Of a stretch of DNA of 64,000 nucleotides, positions 42,401 through 50,048 are shown piece after piece. Source of the DNA: Variovorax sp. J2L1-78. Lineage in GTDB: Bacteria; Pseudomonadota; Gammaproteobacteria; Burkholderiales; Burkholderiaceae_C. Numbering within the stretch: the stretch's first letter is position 1; every line of letters begins with the position of its first letter. Below the pieces are notes generated by a model. That model was given only the letters and a program-made list of their open reading frames with translations, was not told the DNA's origin and ran no database searches. The stretch covers positions 186,001 to 250,000 of the forward strand of contig NZ_JASZYB010000004.1 in the NCBI RefSeq assembly GCF_030317205.1, read 5' to 3'. Position numbers and translations under genes: made by a program.

Positions 42401-44583
42401 AGGCCATCGCGGCGGCACTGGCCGACATCAACGCGCAGGGCGAGCGCGATGCGCTGCACGCGCTGCTCGAAGGGCAGGCCTACCGGCTCGCCTTCTGGCG
42501 CGTGGCGGCCGACGAGATCAACTACCGGCGCTTCTTCGACATCAACGAGCTGGCGGCGTTGCGCATCGAGCGCGAGCCGGTGTTCGAGGCCACGCAGGGC
42601 ATGGCGCTCGACCTGGCGGCCGCAGGCGTGGTCGACGGCCTGCGCATCGACCACCCCGACGGCCTGTACGACCCGGCCCAGTACTTCAACCGGTTGCAGC
42701 AGGGCTACGCCAAGCGCGCCGGCCTGGTGCTGCCCGAGCCCGATGCCGAGGGCCGCCCACCCCGCCCGCTCTACGTCGTGGCCGAGAAGATCGCCGCGTC
42801 GCAGGAAGAGGTGCCGGTGCAGTGGGCCATCCACGGCACCACCGGCTACCGCTTCGCGACGGTGGTCAACGGCGTGCTGGTGGATACCAACGTCGAAGAG
42901 CGCTTCCTGCGCATCTGGCGCAGCTTCACCGGCGTGCTGCAGCCCTTCGGCGAACTGGCCTACGAAGGCAAGCGCGCCATCATGCGCAACGCGCTGTCGT
43001 CGGAACTCAACGTGCTGTCGAGCGAACTGCTGCGCATCGCGCGCGGCGACCGGCGCACGCGCGACTACACGCTCAACACGCTGCGCCGCGCGCTGTCGGA
43101 GGTCGCGGCCTGCCTGCCGGTGTACCGCAGCTACATCCTCGATGCGCCGTCGGAACAGGACCGCAAGTACATCGACCAGGCCGTGGCCGAAGCGCGCCAC
43201 CGCAGCCGCGATGCCGACGGTTCGGTGTTCGACTTCGTGCGGCTCACGCTGCTGGCCGACACCGTGCCCGGTGCCGACAAGGCGCTGTGCGCAAGGGCGT
43301 TGCGCCTGGCGATCCGCTTCCAGCAGTTCAGCGCGCCGGTCACGGCCAAGGGCGTGGAGGACACCGCCTTCTACCGCTACTTCCCGCTGAGTTCGCTCAA
43401 CGAGGTGGGCGGCGAACCGGCGCATTTCGGGATGACCGTGGCCGACTTCCACATCGCGAGCGCCGACCGTGCCGCGCGCTGGCCGCACACGATGCTGGCC
43501 ACGTCGACGCACGACAACAAGCGCTCGGAAGACGTCCGCACGCGCATCGACGTGCTCTCCGAGATGCCCGCCACCTGGCGGCTCGCGCTGCGCCGCTGGC
43601 GCGCGATGAACCGCACCGAGGCGGACGCTGCCGCGGGCGCCGACGAGCGCGGACCCATGCCCTCGGCCGCCGACGAGTACCTGCTCTACCAGACGCTGCT
43701 GGGCACGCTGCCGGCTGGCGGCCTGACCGACGCCGCACGCGCTGGCTACGTCGAACGCATCGAGCGCTACATGCTCAAGGCCGCGCGCGAGTCGAAGGTG
43801 CACACCAGCTGGACCTTTCCCGACGAGGACTACGAGAAGGCGCTGGCGGGCTTCGTGCAGCGCATCCTCGGCCAAGTTGCCGGCAACCCCTTCCTCGACG
43901 ATGTGCAGGCCCTGGGCGACACGCTGGCCTGGTTCGGCGCGCTCAACAGCCTGTCGATGACGCTCATCAAGTACGGCTCGCCGGGCGTGCCCGACCTGTA
44001 CCAGGGCAACGAGTTGACGGACCTGAGCCTGGTCGACCCGGACAACCGACGACCGGTCGACTACGGCGCCCGCGCGCAGTGGCTGGAGCGCCTGTCGCAG
44101 ATCGCCCAGGGCCCGGGCGAACCGGCAGCCGTGCGTGCGCTCGCGGCGGCACCGCACGATGGCGGCGCGAAGCTGTGGATCCTCTCGCGCTTGCTCGAAT
44201 TCCGCCGCGACGAGCCCGCGCTGTTCCGCGACGGCGCCTACGCCCCGCTCGAAGCGACCGGCGACGGCGCATCGCATGTGCTCGCCTTCCAGCGCACGCA
44301 CGAGGGCAAGACGCTGCTGATCGTGGCCGGCCGCCTCATCGTCGGCCTGGCGACCGAGGCCGAATCGCAAGCCTCGATCGCGGCATCGGATTGCTGGCTG
44401 CCGCTGGGTGCCGAGGTCTGGAAGGACACGGCCGTGGCGCTGCCCGGCTGGCCCGACGGCGCGCGCTTTCGCAACCTGTTCACCGGCGAGGTCTTGACCG
44501 TGCGCGACGGCGCGCTGCTGATGCGCGAGGTGTTCTCGCACTTCCCGGGCGCAGCTCTGGTCGCGCTCGACGCGCGCCACTGA
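39439..44583 (+). CDS. malQ-treY: 4-alpha-glucanotransferase fused to malto-oligosyltrehalose synthase
   Basis: A single 1714-codon reading frame with two complete enzymes. Residues ~1-735 are MalQ (GH77): GPAVQLYALRSARNWGIGDF, Asp488 in LRIDHVMGLMRLFW and Glu536 in VIGEDLGTV, which rearranges maltodextrins. Residues ~745-1714 are TreY (GH13_26): VPRATYRLQFHKDFTF, Asp1071 in GLRIDHPDGLYDP and Glu1116 in YVVAEKIAA, which converts the reducing end to a trehalosyl unit. The linker is only ~10 residues. The TTG start has GAGGAG 7 bases upstream, inside treZ. Both halves keep catalytic residues. I have not often seen these fused; whether this is known I cannot check. Confidence 0.93.
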   Translation: MLDAPHGEHEALQRLCAHFGIATDYHDIFGHRHVIAPANLVTLLESFGVDPHALPHESLEQVDAAHWQGTLPPAVAVDAGREQWQLTLRLPAAQPEIGWTLHTEDGTPHHGRIDLHALPEGARGERDGVVVCERRVTLSLPLPIGYHRLSLEGTVGETLVLAAPPHCYQPPALRGDGRVWGPAVQLYALRSARNWGIGDFSDLTQLAQQVAPRGAGIIGLNPLHALFPHNPAHASPYSPSSRLMLDVLYIDVEAVDEFRDCEPAQRLVQSPDFQTRLAALREAPLVDYPGVAAAKFEVLELLYAHFRAQQASGQSATAAAFDDFRTARGDALRRHATFEALQAHFFAADASVWGWPVWPEDYRDPASPAVARFVETHAERVGYYEYLQWQAARQLQRASDQCAALGMAVGLYLDLAVSVDRAGSDTWCQGEQFAHGASVGAPPDEFNPNGQGWGLPPLRPDKLRADGYRFFIETLRANMRGAGALRIDHVMGLMRLFWIPPGKTPQDGAYVHYQLHEMLAVVAIESERERCMVIGEDLGTVADEMRGALARYQILSYRLMYFERGHDGEFKAPAEYPRHALVAISTHDLATLTGWWTGHDLRLRLSLGLFPNQAIFEKQLFDRAQERVRLLLAVQRAGLLSADAVAQATGAQTLAPETVAAFHAFLASTASQVMMVQLEDAIGQVEQANMPGTTDAHPNWQRKLTLDLQQLATDESTLALFQTLEAVRPHPARAPVAHRGIETVVPRATYRLQFHKDFTFDHAIAVLPYLEKLGVSHVYCSPIQRARPGSMHGYDVVAHDEINPELGGQAGFERFSAALRAHGMGQLLDLVPNHMGVLGADNAWWMDVLENGPASLYAQHFDIDWQPLNVELHGKVLLPVLGDHYGDVLDRGELVLAFDAENGSLAVHYHEHRFPLAPETYGRVLQRAESRLADPDLSASLASIATSFGHLPAREATDAEAVAERARDKELLKSRLARLVSRQLDVAQAIAAALADINAQGERDALHALLEGQAYRLAFWRVAADEINYRRFFDINELAALRIEREPVFEATQGMALDLAAAGVVDGLRIDHPDGLYDPAQYFNRLQQGYAKRAGLVLPEPDAEGRPPRPLYVVAEKIAASQEEVPVQWAIHGTTGYRFATVVNGVLVDTNVEERFLRIWRSFTGVLQPFGELAYEGKRAIMRNALSSELNVLSSELLRIARGDRRTRDYTLNTLRRALSEVAACLPVYRSYILDAPSEQDRKYIDQAVAEARHRSRDADGSVFDFVRLTLLADTVPGADKALCARALRLAIRFQQFSAPVTAKGVEDTAFYRYFPLSSLNEVGGEPAHFGMTVADFHIASADRAARWPHTMLATSTHDNKRSEDVRTRIDVLSEMPATWRLALRRWRAMNRTEADAAAGADERGPMPSAADEYLLYQTLLGTLPAGGLTDAARAGYVERIERYMLKAARESKVHTSWTFPDEDYEKALAGFVQRILGQVAGNPFLDDVQALGDTLAWFGALNSLSMTLIKYGSPGVPDLYQGNELTDLSLVDPDNRRPVDYGARAQWLERLSQIAQGPGEPAAVRALAAAPHDGGAKLWILSRLLEFRRDEPALFRDGAYAPLEATGDGASHVLAFQRTHEGKTLLIVAGRLIVGLATEAESQASIAASDCWLPLGAEVWKDTAVALPGWPDGARFRNLFTGEVLTVRDGALLMREVFSHFPGAALVALDARH

Positions 44584-44857
44584 TCAACGAAACCGCCACG
44601 CCCAAGGTCCATCATCTCGGTCACTCTCAATCCGAACGCATCGTCCGGCCGCGCGAGGAACTGGGGTTCCGTATGCGCTTCAACATTACATGCGGGACCC
44701 CGTCACCATCCTTTCGCCACCCGAGCTCAAGGCGCTGCATCCGCTGGGCGCGGCGCCTTTGATCGTGCGCGCCTACCTGCAACGCATCGGCGAGCGGCCG
44801 GCGTATCGACGCGCGATGGCCAAGGGTGATCCGGATTTGACGCCGACGCTGGGTTGA
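44583..44857 (+). pseudogene. Glutathione S-transferase remnant
   Basis: A decayed GST gene directly after malQ-treY. A first stretch encodes NETATPKVHHLGHSQSERIV, a GST N-terminus. Around 44665 a one-base loss shifts the frame to VPYALQHYMRDPVTILSPPE, the next part of the same domain, then HPLGAAPLI. At about 44764 the sequence jumps to VRAYLQRIGERPAYRRAMAK, the C-terminal end, so roughly 120 codons are missing. It ends in a proper stop. The expected ATG is now ATC, touching the preceding stop codon. No product is likely. Confidence 0.75.
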
Positions 44858-44967
44858 GGGAGAGCGTTCTCGGAAGCGCTGTTGTTTGGTTGGAATAGCA
44901 CTGGTGAAAGTCTGCTTAACGGCAAGGGACCTTCAGCTTTGTGAATAGCAGCCAGCCAACTCAACTC

Positions 44968-44995
44968 TTGGGAATTCAGTCGCATCCCATAGAAT
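44968..44995 (+). promoter_or_regulatory. Promoter for the signal peptidase gene
   Basis: TTGGGA (44968-44973), 16-base spacer, TAGAAT (44990-44995), five of six matches at the -10. It lies 102 bases before the ATG of the signal peptidase gene in an AT-richer patch. Confidence 0.4.
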
Positions 44996-45097
44996 TTGGG
45001 TGCCTCGCCGGCCGGTCACATGGAGCCGTTTGGGGCGTACTTCGCGGCCGTTGCGCAATGGCACGGCCGCCATGGCGCGACTACTCTCGGAGAGAAC

Positions 45098-45763
45098 ATG
45101 GGACGCTGGTTCAGTACCAACAAGGGATTCCTGGTGTTTTTGATGTGTTTCGGCCTCTTCCGAACCGCCATTGCAGACTGGAACCCCATCCCCTCTGGGT
45201 CCATGCGGCCCAATTTGCTCGAAGGAGACGTGGTATTCGTCAACCGCCTGGCTTACAACGTCAAGGTGCCCCTAACCGACGTCGTGCTGGCCCACACTGG
45301 TGAACCGCAGCGCGGTGAGGTGGTTACCTTCTCGTCGCCGCAAGATGGCATGCGCCTCATCAAGCGGCTGGTGGGTGTGCCCGGAGATACGGTGGAAATG
45401 CGCGATGAGATGCTCTTCATCAATGGTGAGGCGGCTCGATACGACGCTGCCGAAGCCGTTCGAGAGTCGATCTACCTTGGCCGCATCTTCAACGCCACGC
45501 GCCTGACGGAGAAGGTGCAAGGCAACGAGCGTCGCGTGCAGTGGCTTCACGGCGTTGCGGCTCGGAGAAGCTTTGGCCCTATTACGGTACCCGAGGGCGA
45601 GTACCTGATGCTGGGCGACAACCGGGACGACAGCGCCGATTCGCGCTATTTCGGCTTCGTTCCGCGTCATCTGCTCATTGGACGGGCGCTTGGTGTGCTT
45701 GTCTCCGCTGATATCCAGAGCAATTGGATTCCCCGGTTCGAGCGGTTTGGGCTGAAGCTCTAG
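45098..45763 (+). CDS. lepB: Signal peptidase I (solitary, accessory copy)
   Basis: A 221-residue membrane serine protease that removes signal peptides. One N-terminal membrane segment (GFLVFLMCFGLFRTAIADW) precedes the catalytic Ser35 in PSGSMRPNLLEGD. The general base Lys89 lies in MRLIKRLVGVPGD, and box E is GDNRDDSADSRYFGFV. The main LepB has two membrane helices and sits near lepA, so this is an extra copy. Its codons are visibly less GC-rich than those of its neighbours, and it lies between a pseudogene and small orphan genes, suggesting transfer. ATG 45098 follows GGAGAGAAC. Its dedicated substrate is unknown. Confidence 0.9.
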   Translation: MGRWFSTNKGFLVFLMCFGLFRTAIADWNPIPSGSMRPNLLEGDVVFVNRLAYNVKVPLTDVVLAHTGEPQRGEVVTFSSPQDGMRLIKRLVGVPGDTVEMRDEMLFINGEAARYDAAEAVRESIYLGRIFNATRLTEKVQGNERRVQWLHGVAARRSFGPITVPEGEYLMLGDNRDDSADSRYFGFVPRHLLIGRALGVLVSADIQSNWIPRFERFGLKL

Positions 45764-45916
45764 AAACCTTTTTCCGGATGGATAGCCGGGCCGTTTTCAT
45801 GTGCAGCATCTCCATGGGATGCCTTCGGCATTGCCAAGCCAGCCTCTGGCGTCAACTCACGATGAAGGTTCAGCGCGTATGTCCATCTTGCCGAGAGTGA
45901 TCTGTTGCCCAAGTCC

Positions 45917-46171
45917 CTATGAAAGCGCAAATGTGACAGCTATGCCCCCCGCCACGGCGGCAGCAAAGACGAAGCCATCCAAGAAAACCACCGCGCGCCA
46001 CACCCACCGAGGCACTTCGCGAGCAAAGCGGCGCAGACGGTCAGCGTGCGAATTTCCGCGCGGAAGAACGGCAGCTGCCGCCAGAGCGCCCACGATAAGC
46101 AAAACAGCCAATCCAAGCACCAGCGCGAGCACGACTGCGAATGTCAAAAGAGGGGGTAGAAAACCGCTCAT
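45917..46171 (-). CDS. Small membrane protein, two TM segments
   Basis: An 84-residue protein with two hydrophobic helices (LLTFAVVLALVLGLAVLLIVGALAAAAVL, residues ~7-36, and WRAVVFLDGFVFAAAVAGGIAVTFAL at the C-terminus) separated by a basic loop (HADRLRRFAREVPR). No domain is recognised. It is convergent with the accessory lepB gene and is followed leftward by 153 bases in which I see nothing clear. It might be a substrate or partner of that peptidase only by proximity. Confidence 0.55.
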   Translation of the reverse strand: MSGFLPPLLTFAVVLALVLGLAVLLIVGALAAAAVLPRGNSHADRLRRFAREVPRWVWRAVVFLDGFVFAAAVAGGIAVTFALS

Positions 46172-46324
46172 GGCCGATTGTTGCCTGCGCGATGGTTAGT
46201 GCGCACGCGCTCACGACGGTTTGATTCGGAGCCGGCGTCGAACGTCTGGTATTGGCCTACTGTAGGCGCCCAGCTTGTCGCCGAAAAAGGGGATCAGCCG
46301 CCCTTCGTCATACGCGCAGCAAAC

Positions 46325-47509
46325 TCATTGCTCCGCCGCACGGCAGGGTGCCGCAGCCAACATGCGCGCTGCGCGGAGGAACGCCACCGGCCCGACCCAA
46401 CTGACATGCCAGTTGCCCGCGACCGGCACCTCACGCTTGTGCGCGATCACCAGATCTCGTTTCGGCACGACCAGGATGTACTGGCCATGCACACCCCACG
46501 CCATGGACGCACCGCTCAGTGGTGAATCTGGCGGCTCTTCGAGCAGCCACCACAGGTAGCCATACCCGAAGCCGCGCCGTGCCGTGTGCGGCGGATGCAT
46601 CTGTGCAGCGGGCGTGGTCTGGCTCGTCATTTGTTGGACCCAGTCGGCCGGCACGAGCTGATGGCCGCGCCAATTGCCCTGGCGCAGCACCAAGTAGCCC
46701 AGACGTGCCATGTCGCGCGTGGACAGGAAGAAGGGGTAGGCCAAATGCTGCGAGCGCCGCGCATCGCCACTGTGTGCATGGCGGGCCAGGTCGAAATCCT
46801 CGAGCTGGAGAGGTGTGGCTAGGTCGTCGTCGAAAGCCTGGTAGATGTCTCGTCCAGTCAGGCGCTCGAAGGCCGTGCCCGCAGCATTGAAGTCCCAGTT
46901 GTTGTACAGAAAGTAGCTGCCGGGCCTCTGCGATCCACGGGGGGGCGCGGCCGCCGCGTCGTCACCACCATTGGCGGCCGCGTGGTAGACCCCGGAACGC
47001 GCGGCCAGCAGGTCGCGCAACCTTGCCTGCCGCTCGACGGGCAGCAGCCCGCCCACGTCGTCGATGCCCAGGTCGGCCAGCGTGCGGTCGAGGTCGATGG
47101 TGCCATTGGCCACGTACTTGCCGTACATCATCGAGAGCACGCTCTTGCGCACCGAGAACACGATGCTCACGGCCTGGACCGGGCCCTCGCTGAACAGCAC
47201 GCGGCCGTCCTGCACCGCCATGAGCGCGGTCGTGTCCAGCGTGCGCACGTAGCTGCGGGTGGCGTCCAGTGCACGGCGGCAGGCGCTGCCCGGTTCAGCC
47301 TCAGACGCCGAGGCCCAGGATGCACCGGGGAAGACTGCTGGCGCAGCAGGTGTTGCGGTGGCGCCGCCGGCGGGGAGCAGCAGTGCGAAGGCACATGCGC
47401 ACAGCAGCCATCCCCATCCGGAGCGTGCTGAACGCAACGAGCAACGCCAGGCAGACTTCCGCTGTTGAACACGTTCTCCCGTCCCAGCGAACATCACCGG
47501 CGTCATCAT
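46325..47509 (-). CDS. Exported serine hydrolase, beta-lactamase/DD-peptidase fold
   Basis: A 394-residue protein of the class C beta-lactamase-like family (often an esterase). After a signal/anchor segment (GWGWLLCACAFALLLPAGGA, residues ~31-50) come the catalytic SxxK pair Ser119-Lys122 (SVRK) and YxN at 202-204 (YNN); the third motif region is WGVHGQYILVV. The start ATG at 47509 overlaps the stop of the VOC-protein gene and has GAGGGCGA upstream; a further in-frame ATG lies at 47494. True beta-lactamase action cannot be inferred. It forms a coupled pair with the VOC gene. Confidence 0.82.
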   Translation of the reverse strand: MMTPVMFAGTGERVQQRKSAWRCSLRSARSGWGWLLCACAFALLLPAGGATATPAAPAVFPGASWASASEAEPGSACRRALDATRSYVRTLDTTALMAVQDGRVLFSEGPVQAVSIVFSVRKSVLSMMYGKYVANGTIDLDRTLADLGIDDVGGLLPVERQARLRDLLAARSGVYHAAANGGDDAAAAPPRGSQRPGSYFLYNNWDFNAAGTAFERLTGRDIYQAFDDDLATPLQLEDFDLARHAHSGDARRSQHLAYPFFLSTRDMARLGYLVLRQGNWRGHQLVPADWVQQMTSQTTPAAQMHPPHTARRGFGYGYLWWLLEEPPDSPLSGASMAWGVHGQYILVVPKRDLVIAHKREVPVAGNWHVSWVGPVAFLRAARMLAAAPCRAAEQ

Positions 47510-47916
47510 TCGCCCTCGCCCTCGCCCATCGGCGCATGGCAAGCGACGCACAGCTTGTTCCCGTCCGGATCGCGAAAGTAGGCGCCGTAGTAATCGGCGT
47601 GGTACTGCGGGCGCGGGCCTGGCGGCCCTTCGCAGGTGCCGCCGTTTTCCAAGGCGCTTCGATGGGCCGCGCGCACGACCTCCCTGGAGGCCGCCGCGAA
47701 AGCCACCATCTGCCCGTTGCCGGGGTGATGCGGTTGTCCGTCATGGGGCTGGCAGATGACGAAGAAAGGACGCGCCCCGCCTGCGCTGTGCCAGCCTGCC
47801 CATGGCCTTTCTCGCTCGCAGAAGCGCAACTCGAGGCCCAGGCTGTGCATGAGAGGGCTGTAGAAGCGCAAGGCACGCTCGAAATCGCCGACGCTGACAA
47901 AGACATGAGAGAACAC
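47506..47916 (-). CDS. VOC-family (glyoxalase/bleomycin-resistance fold) protein
   Basis: A 136-residue metal-binding fold protein. The opening is VFSHVFVSVGDFERALRFYSPLMHSLGLEL, with a metal-binding histidine. A second module contains GPRPQYHADYYGAYFRDPDGNKLCVACH, where the DPDGN turn is typical. The GTG at 47916 has AGGAG upstream; longer in-frame sequence is basic and unlike the family. Members include glyoxalases, dioxygenases and resistance proteins, so the reaction is open. The stop overlaps the start of the serine hydrolase gene. Confidence 0.82.
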   Translation of the reverse strand: MFSHVFVSVGDFERALRFYSPLMHSLGLELRFCERERPWAGWHSAGGARPFFVICQPHDGQPHHPGNGQMVAFAAASREVVRAAHRSALENGGTCEGPPGPRPQYHADYYGAYFRDPDGNKLCVACHAPMGEGEGE

Positions 47917-48013
47917 ACGAACTCCTGGACGATGGGGTCGACGGCGCCGGATCCTTGCGATCGACGTTGTCCCATGCACTGATCGTAGAAGCGTTGGCGG
48001 CCGACCTCAACGC

Positions 48014-48979
48014 CTACACCGACCGCCCCGCGCCCACCACCCCCGGCATCGTCGACACCGGCGCGCCCAGGTGCCCCATCTCCTTCAGGATGAGCTGCCG
48101 CGCATAGCGTGCGAACAGCTCCACCAGCCGCGTGCGGCTGTGGTACTGCGGATAGAGCAGCGCGGCCGTGACCGGCAGCGGGTGCAGGAAGGGCCGCACC
48201 TCGATGCCGCCGTGGCCGGTTTCCTCGCTCGCCGCCAGCGGGTTGACGATGCTGATGCCCAGCCCCGCGCCGACCATCGCGCAGATCGACGCACCCAGAC
48301 TGGCTTCGGCGACCAGCGCGCGCTGCACCTCGGCGTCGGCGAAGAGCAGGTCGATGCGGTGGCGCAGCGCGGTACCGCCCGAGAACGAGATGAAGGGCTC
48401 GCCGCCGAAATGTTCCGCGCCCAGTGCCTTGAGCCGCGCCAGCCGATGGCCACGCGGCAGCACGGCGACGCAGTTCATCGCGAGCACGGGCTCGACCTGC
48501 ACGCCGGGGCTGTCTTCGGACAGCAGCGCCAGGCCGAGATCGCACAGCCCCGCGCTGACCCAGTCGTGAATGGCACCGGCGTTGCCCGACTGGATGGACA
48601 CCATCACGTCGGGATGCCGCGTCTTGAACTGCGCCACGACCCGCGCCAGCAACCCACCCGCCAGCCGCGGCATGGCCGCTACCGTGAGCCGCCCGGCACT
48701 GAAGGCGCGGATGCCTGCCGCCGCGGACTCGAGCCCGGCCAGGCCGACGAAGGTCTTTTCCACCTCCTTGTAGAAGCGCGTGCCGTCGAGCGTCGCGGTG
48801 AGGCGGCTGCCCTTGCGGCTGAACAGCGCGAACTGCGCGATCTTCTCGAGCTGGCCGATCAGCCGGCTCACCTGCGGCTGCGAGGTGTGCATGCGCCGCG
48901 CGGCCTCGGTCATCGAGCCGGACACCATCACGGCCCGGAAGGCCTCGATGTGCCGCAGCGACATGCGTGTCGTAGCCAT
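48014..48979 (-). CDS. LysR-family transcriptional regulator
   Basis: A 321-residue regulator. The N-terminal winged helix-turn-helix (MSLRHIEAFRAVMVSGSMTEAARRMHTSQPQVSRLIGQLEK) is followed by an effector-binding domain with two periplasmic-binding-like lobes (DLGLALLSEDSPGVQVEPVLAMNCVAVLPRGH; AMVGAGLGISIVNPL). Starts at 48979 or at MSLRHIEAF (48964) are both credible. It diverges from the amino-acid transporter genes and a LysR-type dyad lies between them, so it probably controls that transporter in response to its ligand. Confidence 0.88.
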   Translation of the reverse strand: MATTRMSLRHIEAFRAVMVSGSMTEAARRMHTSQPQVSRLIGQLEKIAQFALFSRKGSRLTATLDGTRFYKEVEKTFVGLAGLESAAAGIRAFSAGRLTVAAMPRLAGGLLARVVAQFKTRHPDVMVSIQSGNAGAIHDWVSAGLCDLGLALLSEDSPGVQVEPVLAMNCVAVLPRGHRLARLKALGAEHFGGEPFISFSGGTALRHRIDLLFADAEVQRALVAEASLGASICAMVGAGLGISIVNPLAASEETGHGGIEVRPFLHPLPVTAALLYPQYHSRTRLVELFARYARQLILKEMGHLGAPVSTMPGVVGAGRSV

Positions 48980-48983
48980 ATCA

Positions 48984-49003
48984 GATATGAATGGATGAAT
49001 ATC
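48984..49003. promoter_or_regulatory. LysR-type operator candidate
   Basis: GATAT-N10-ATATC, a perfect 5-base inverted repeat, containing the T-N11-A arrangement typical of LysR sites. It sits 4 bases upstream of the LysR start and about 80 bases upstream of the transporter gene start, in their shared promoter gap. Confidence 0.45.
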
Positions 49004-49083
49004 CAAGTGGAATTGGGCAAAAGGATAGCGCGCCGGGATACTGCCTGCGTCTTCAGCACCCTTGCCACACGAGGATCGATCCG

Positions 49084-49995
49084 ATGCGAACGTCTGCCGT
49101 CTCTCTCGCCGCCGCGCTGGCCTTCAGCGCCCTTCTGCCCCTCGTCGCCGCCGCCGAAGGCCGGCTCGACAAGATCAAGCAGGCCGGCGCGATCGTGCTG
49201 GGCCACCCGGAATCGTCGGTGCCCTTCGCCTACCTCGACGACAAGCAGGCCCCCATCGGCTACAGCGTCGAGATCTGCCAGGGCATCGCCGCCCATGTGC
49301 AGAAGTCGCTCGGCCTGGCCAAGCTCGACGTGCGCTACAACCCGACCAGTTCGGCCACGCGCATTCCGCTGCTGGCCAACGGCACCATCGACCTCGAGTG
49401 CGGCAACACCACCAACAACCTCGAGCGCCACAAGCTGGTGGCCTTCGCGCCGACCACCTTCGTGGCCGAGGTCGTGCTGACGGCGCGCAAGGACGGCGGC
49501 GTCAACGTCGACGACCTGGCCTCGTTCCGCGGCAAGGCGATCGCGGCGCAGGCCGGCGGCCAGACCTTCCGCCTGGTGTCGCAGCTGAGCGCGAAGAACG
49601 GCTACAACATCACCGTGATCCCGACCAAGGACACGGCCGAGACCTTCCTGATGGTCGAGAGCGGCCGTGCCGCCGGCTCCGCACAGGACAGCGGCCTGGC
49701 CTACGCCTCGGTCGCATCGGCGCGCACCAGCAGCGACTTCGTCATCAGCAAGAAGGGCCTGGAGCCTGCGCCCTACGGCATCGTCCAGCCGAAGGACGAC
49801 CCGGCCTTCAAGAAGGTGGTCGACGAGGCGGTCGTCGGCATGATCAAGAGCGGCAAGGTCGCGGCGCTCTACCAGAAGTACTTCCTCTCGCCGATCCCGC
49901 CGAAGCAGATCAACCTCAACTACCCGATGAGCGACATCCTCAAGCGGGTGCTCGCGAGCCCGACGGATTCGGGTGACCCGGCGGTCTACCAGTAA
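49084..49995 (+). CDS. Amino-acid ABC transporter substrate-binding protein (GltI-like)
   Basis: A 303-residue periplasmic protein with a Sec signal peptide (SAVSLAAALAFSALLPLVAAA) and a polar amino acid-binding fold: LDKIKQAGAIVLGHPESSVPFAYLDD, GTIDLECGNTTNNLERHKLVAF, and a hinge with IAAQAGGQTFRL. The GNTTNN segment resembles the glutamate/aspartate binders. The ATG at 49084 is chosen for the signal peptide. It is the first gene of a three-gene rightward unit with two permeases and diverges from a LysR gene. Confidence 0.88.
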   Translation: MRTSAVSLAAALAFSALLPLVAAAEGRLDKIKQAGAIVLGHPESSVPFAYLDDKQAPIGYSVEICQGIAAHVQKSLGLAKLDVRYNPTSSATRIPLLANGTIDLECGNTTNNLERHKLVAFAPTTFVAEVVLTARKDGGVNVDDLASFRGKAIAAQAGGQTFRLVSQLSAKNGYNITVIPTKDTAETFLMVESGRAAGSAQDSGLAYASVASARTSSDFVISKKGLEPAPYGIVQPKDDPAFKKVVDEAVVGMIKSGKVAALYQKYFLSPIPPKQINLNYPMSDILKRVLASPTDSGDPAVYQ

Positions 49996-50048
49996 GTCAG
50001 GCACGTGCTGCGCGGCGCCCGCGCGCCGGCTGAGAAGAAGAAGATCCG

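Noticed and set aside
39850..44580. A 1576-codon minus-strand frame opposite malQ-treY
   Set aside because: Same cause: high-GC third positions keep the antisense frame open. There are no domain motifs.
44858..45097. A second short gene after the GST remnant
   Set aside because: No start with a ribosome site and no protein-like composition. Only the promoter for lepB is supported.
45801..46199. Plus-strand frame over the small membrane protein
   Set aside because: Its Lys/Ser/Arg/Thr-rich translation has no features, while the opposite strand gives two clean membrane helices.
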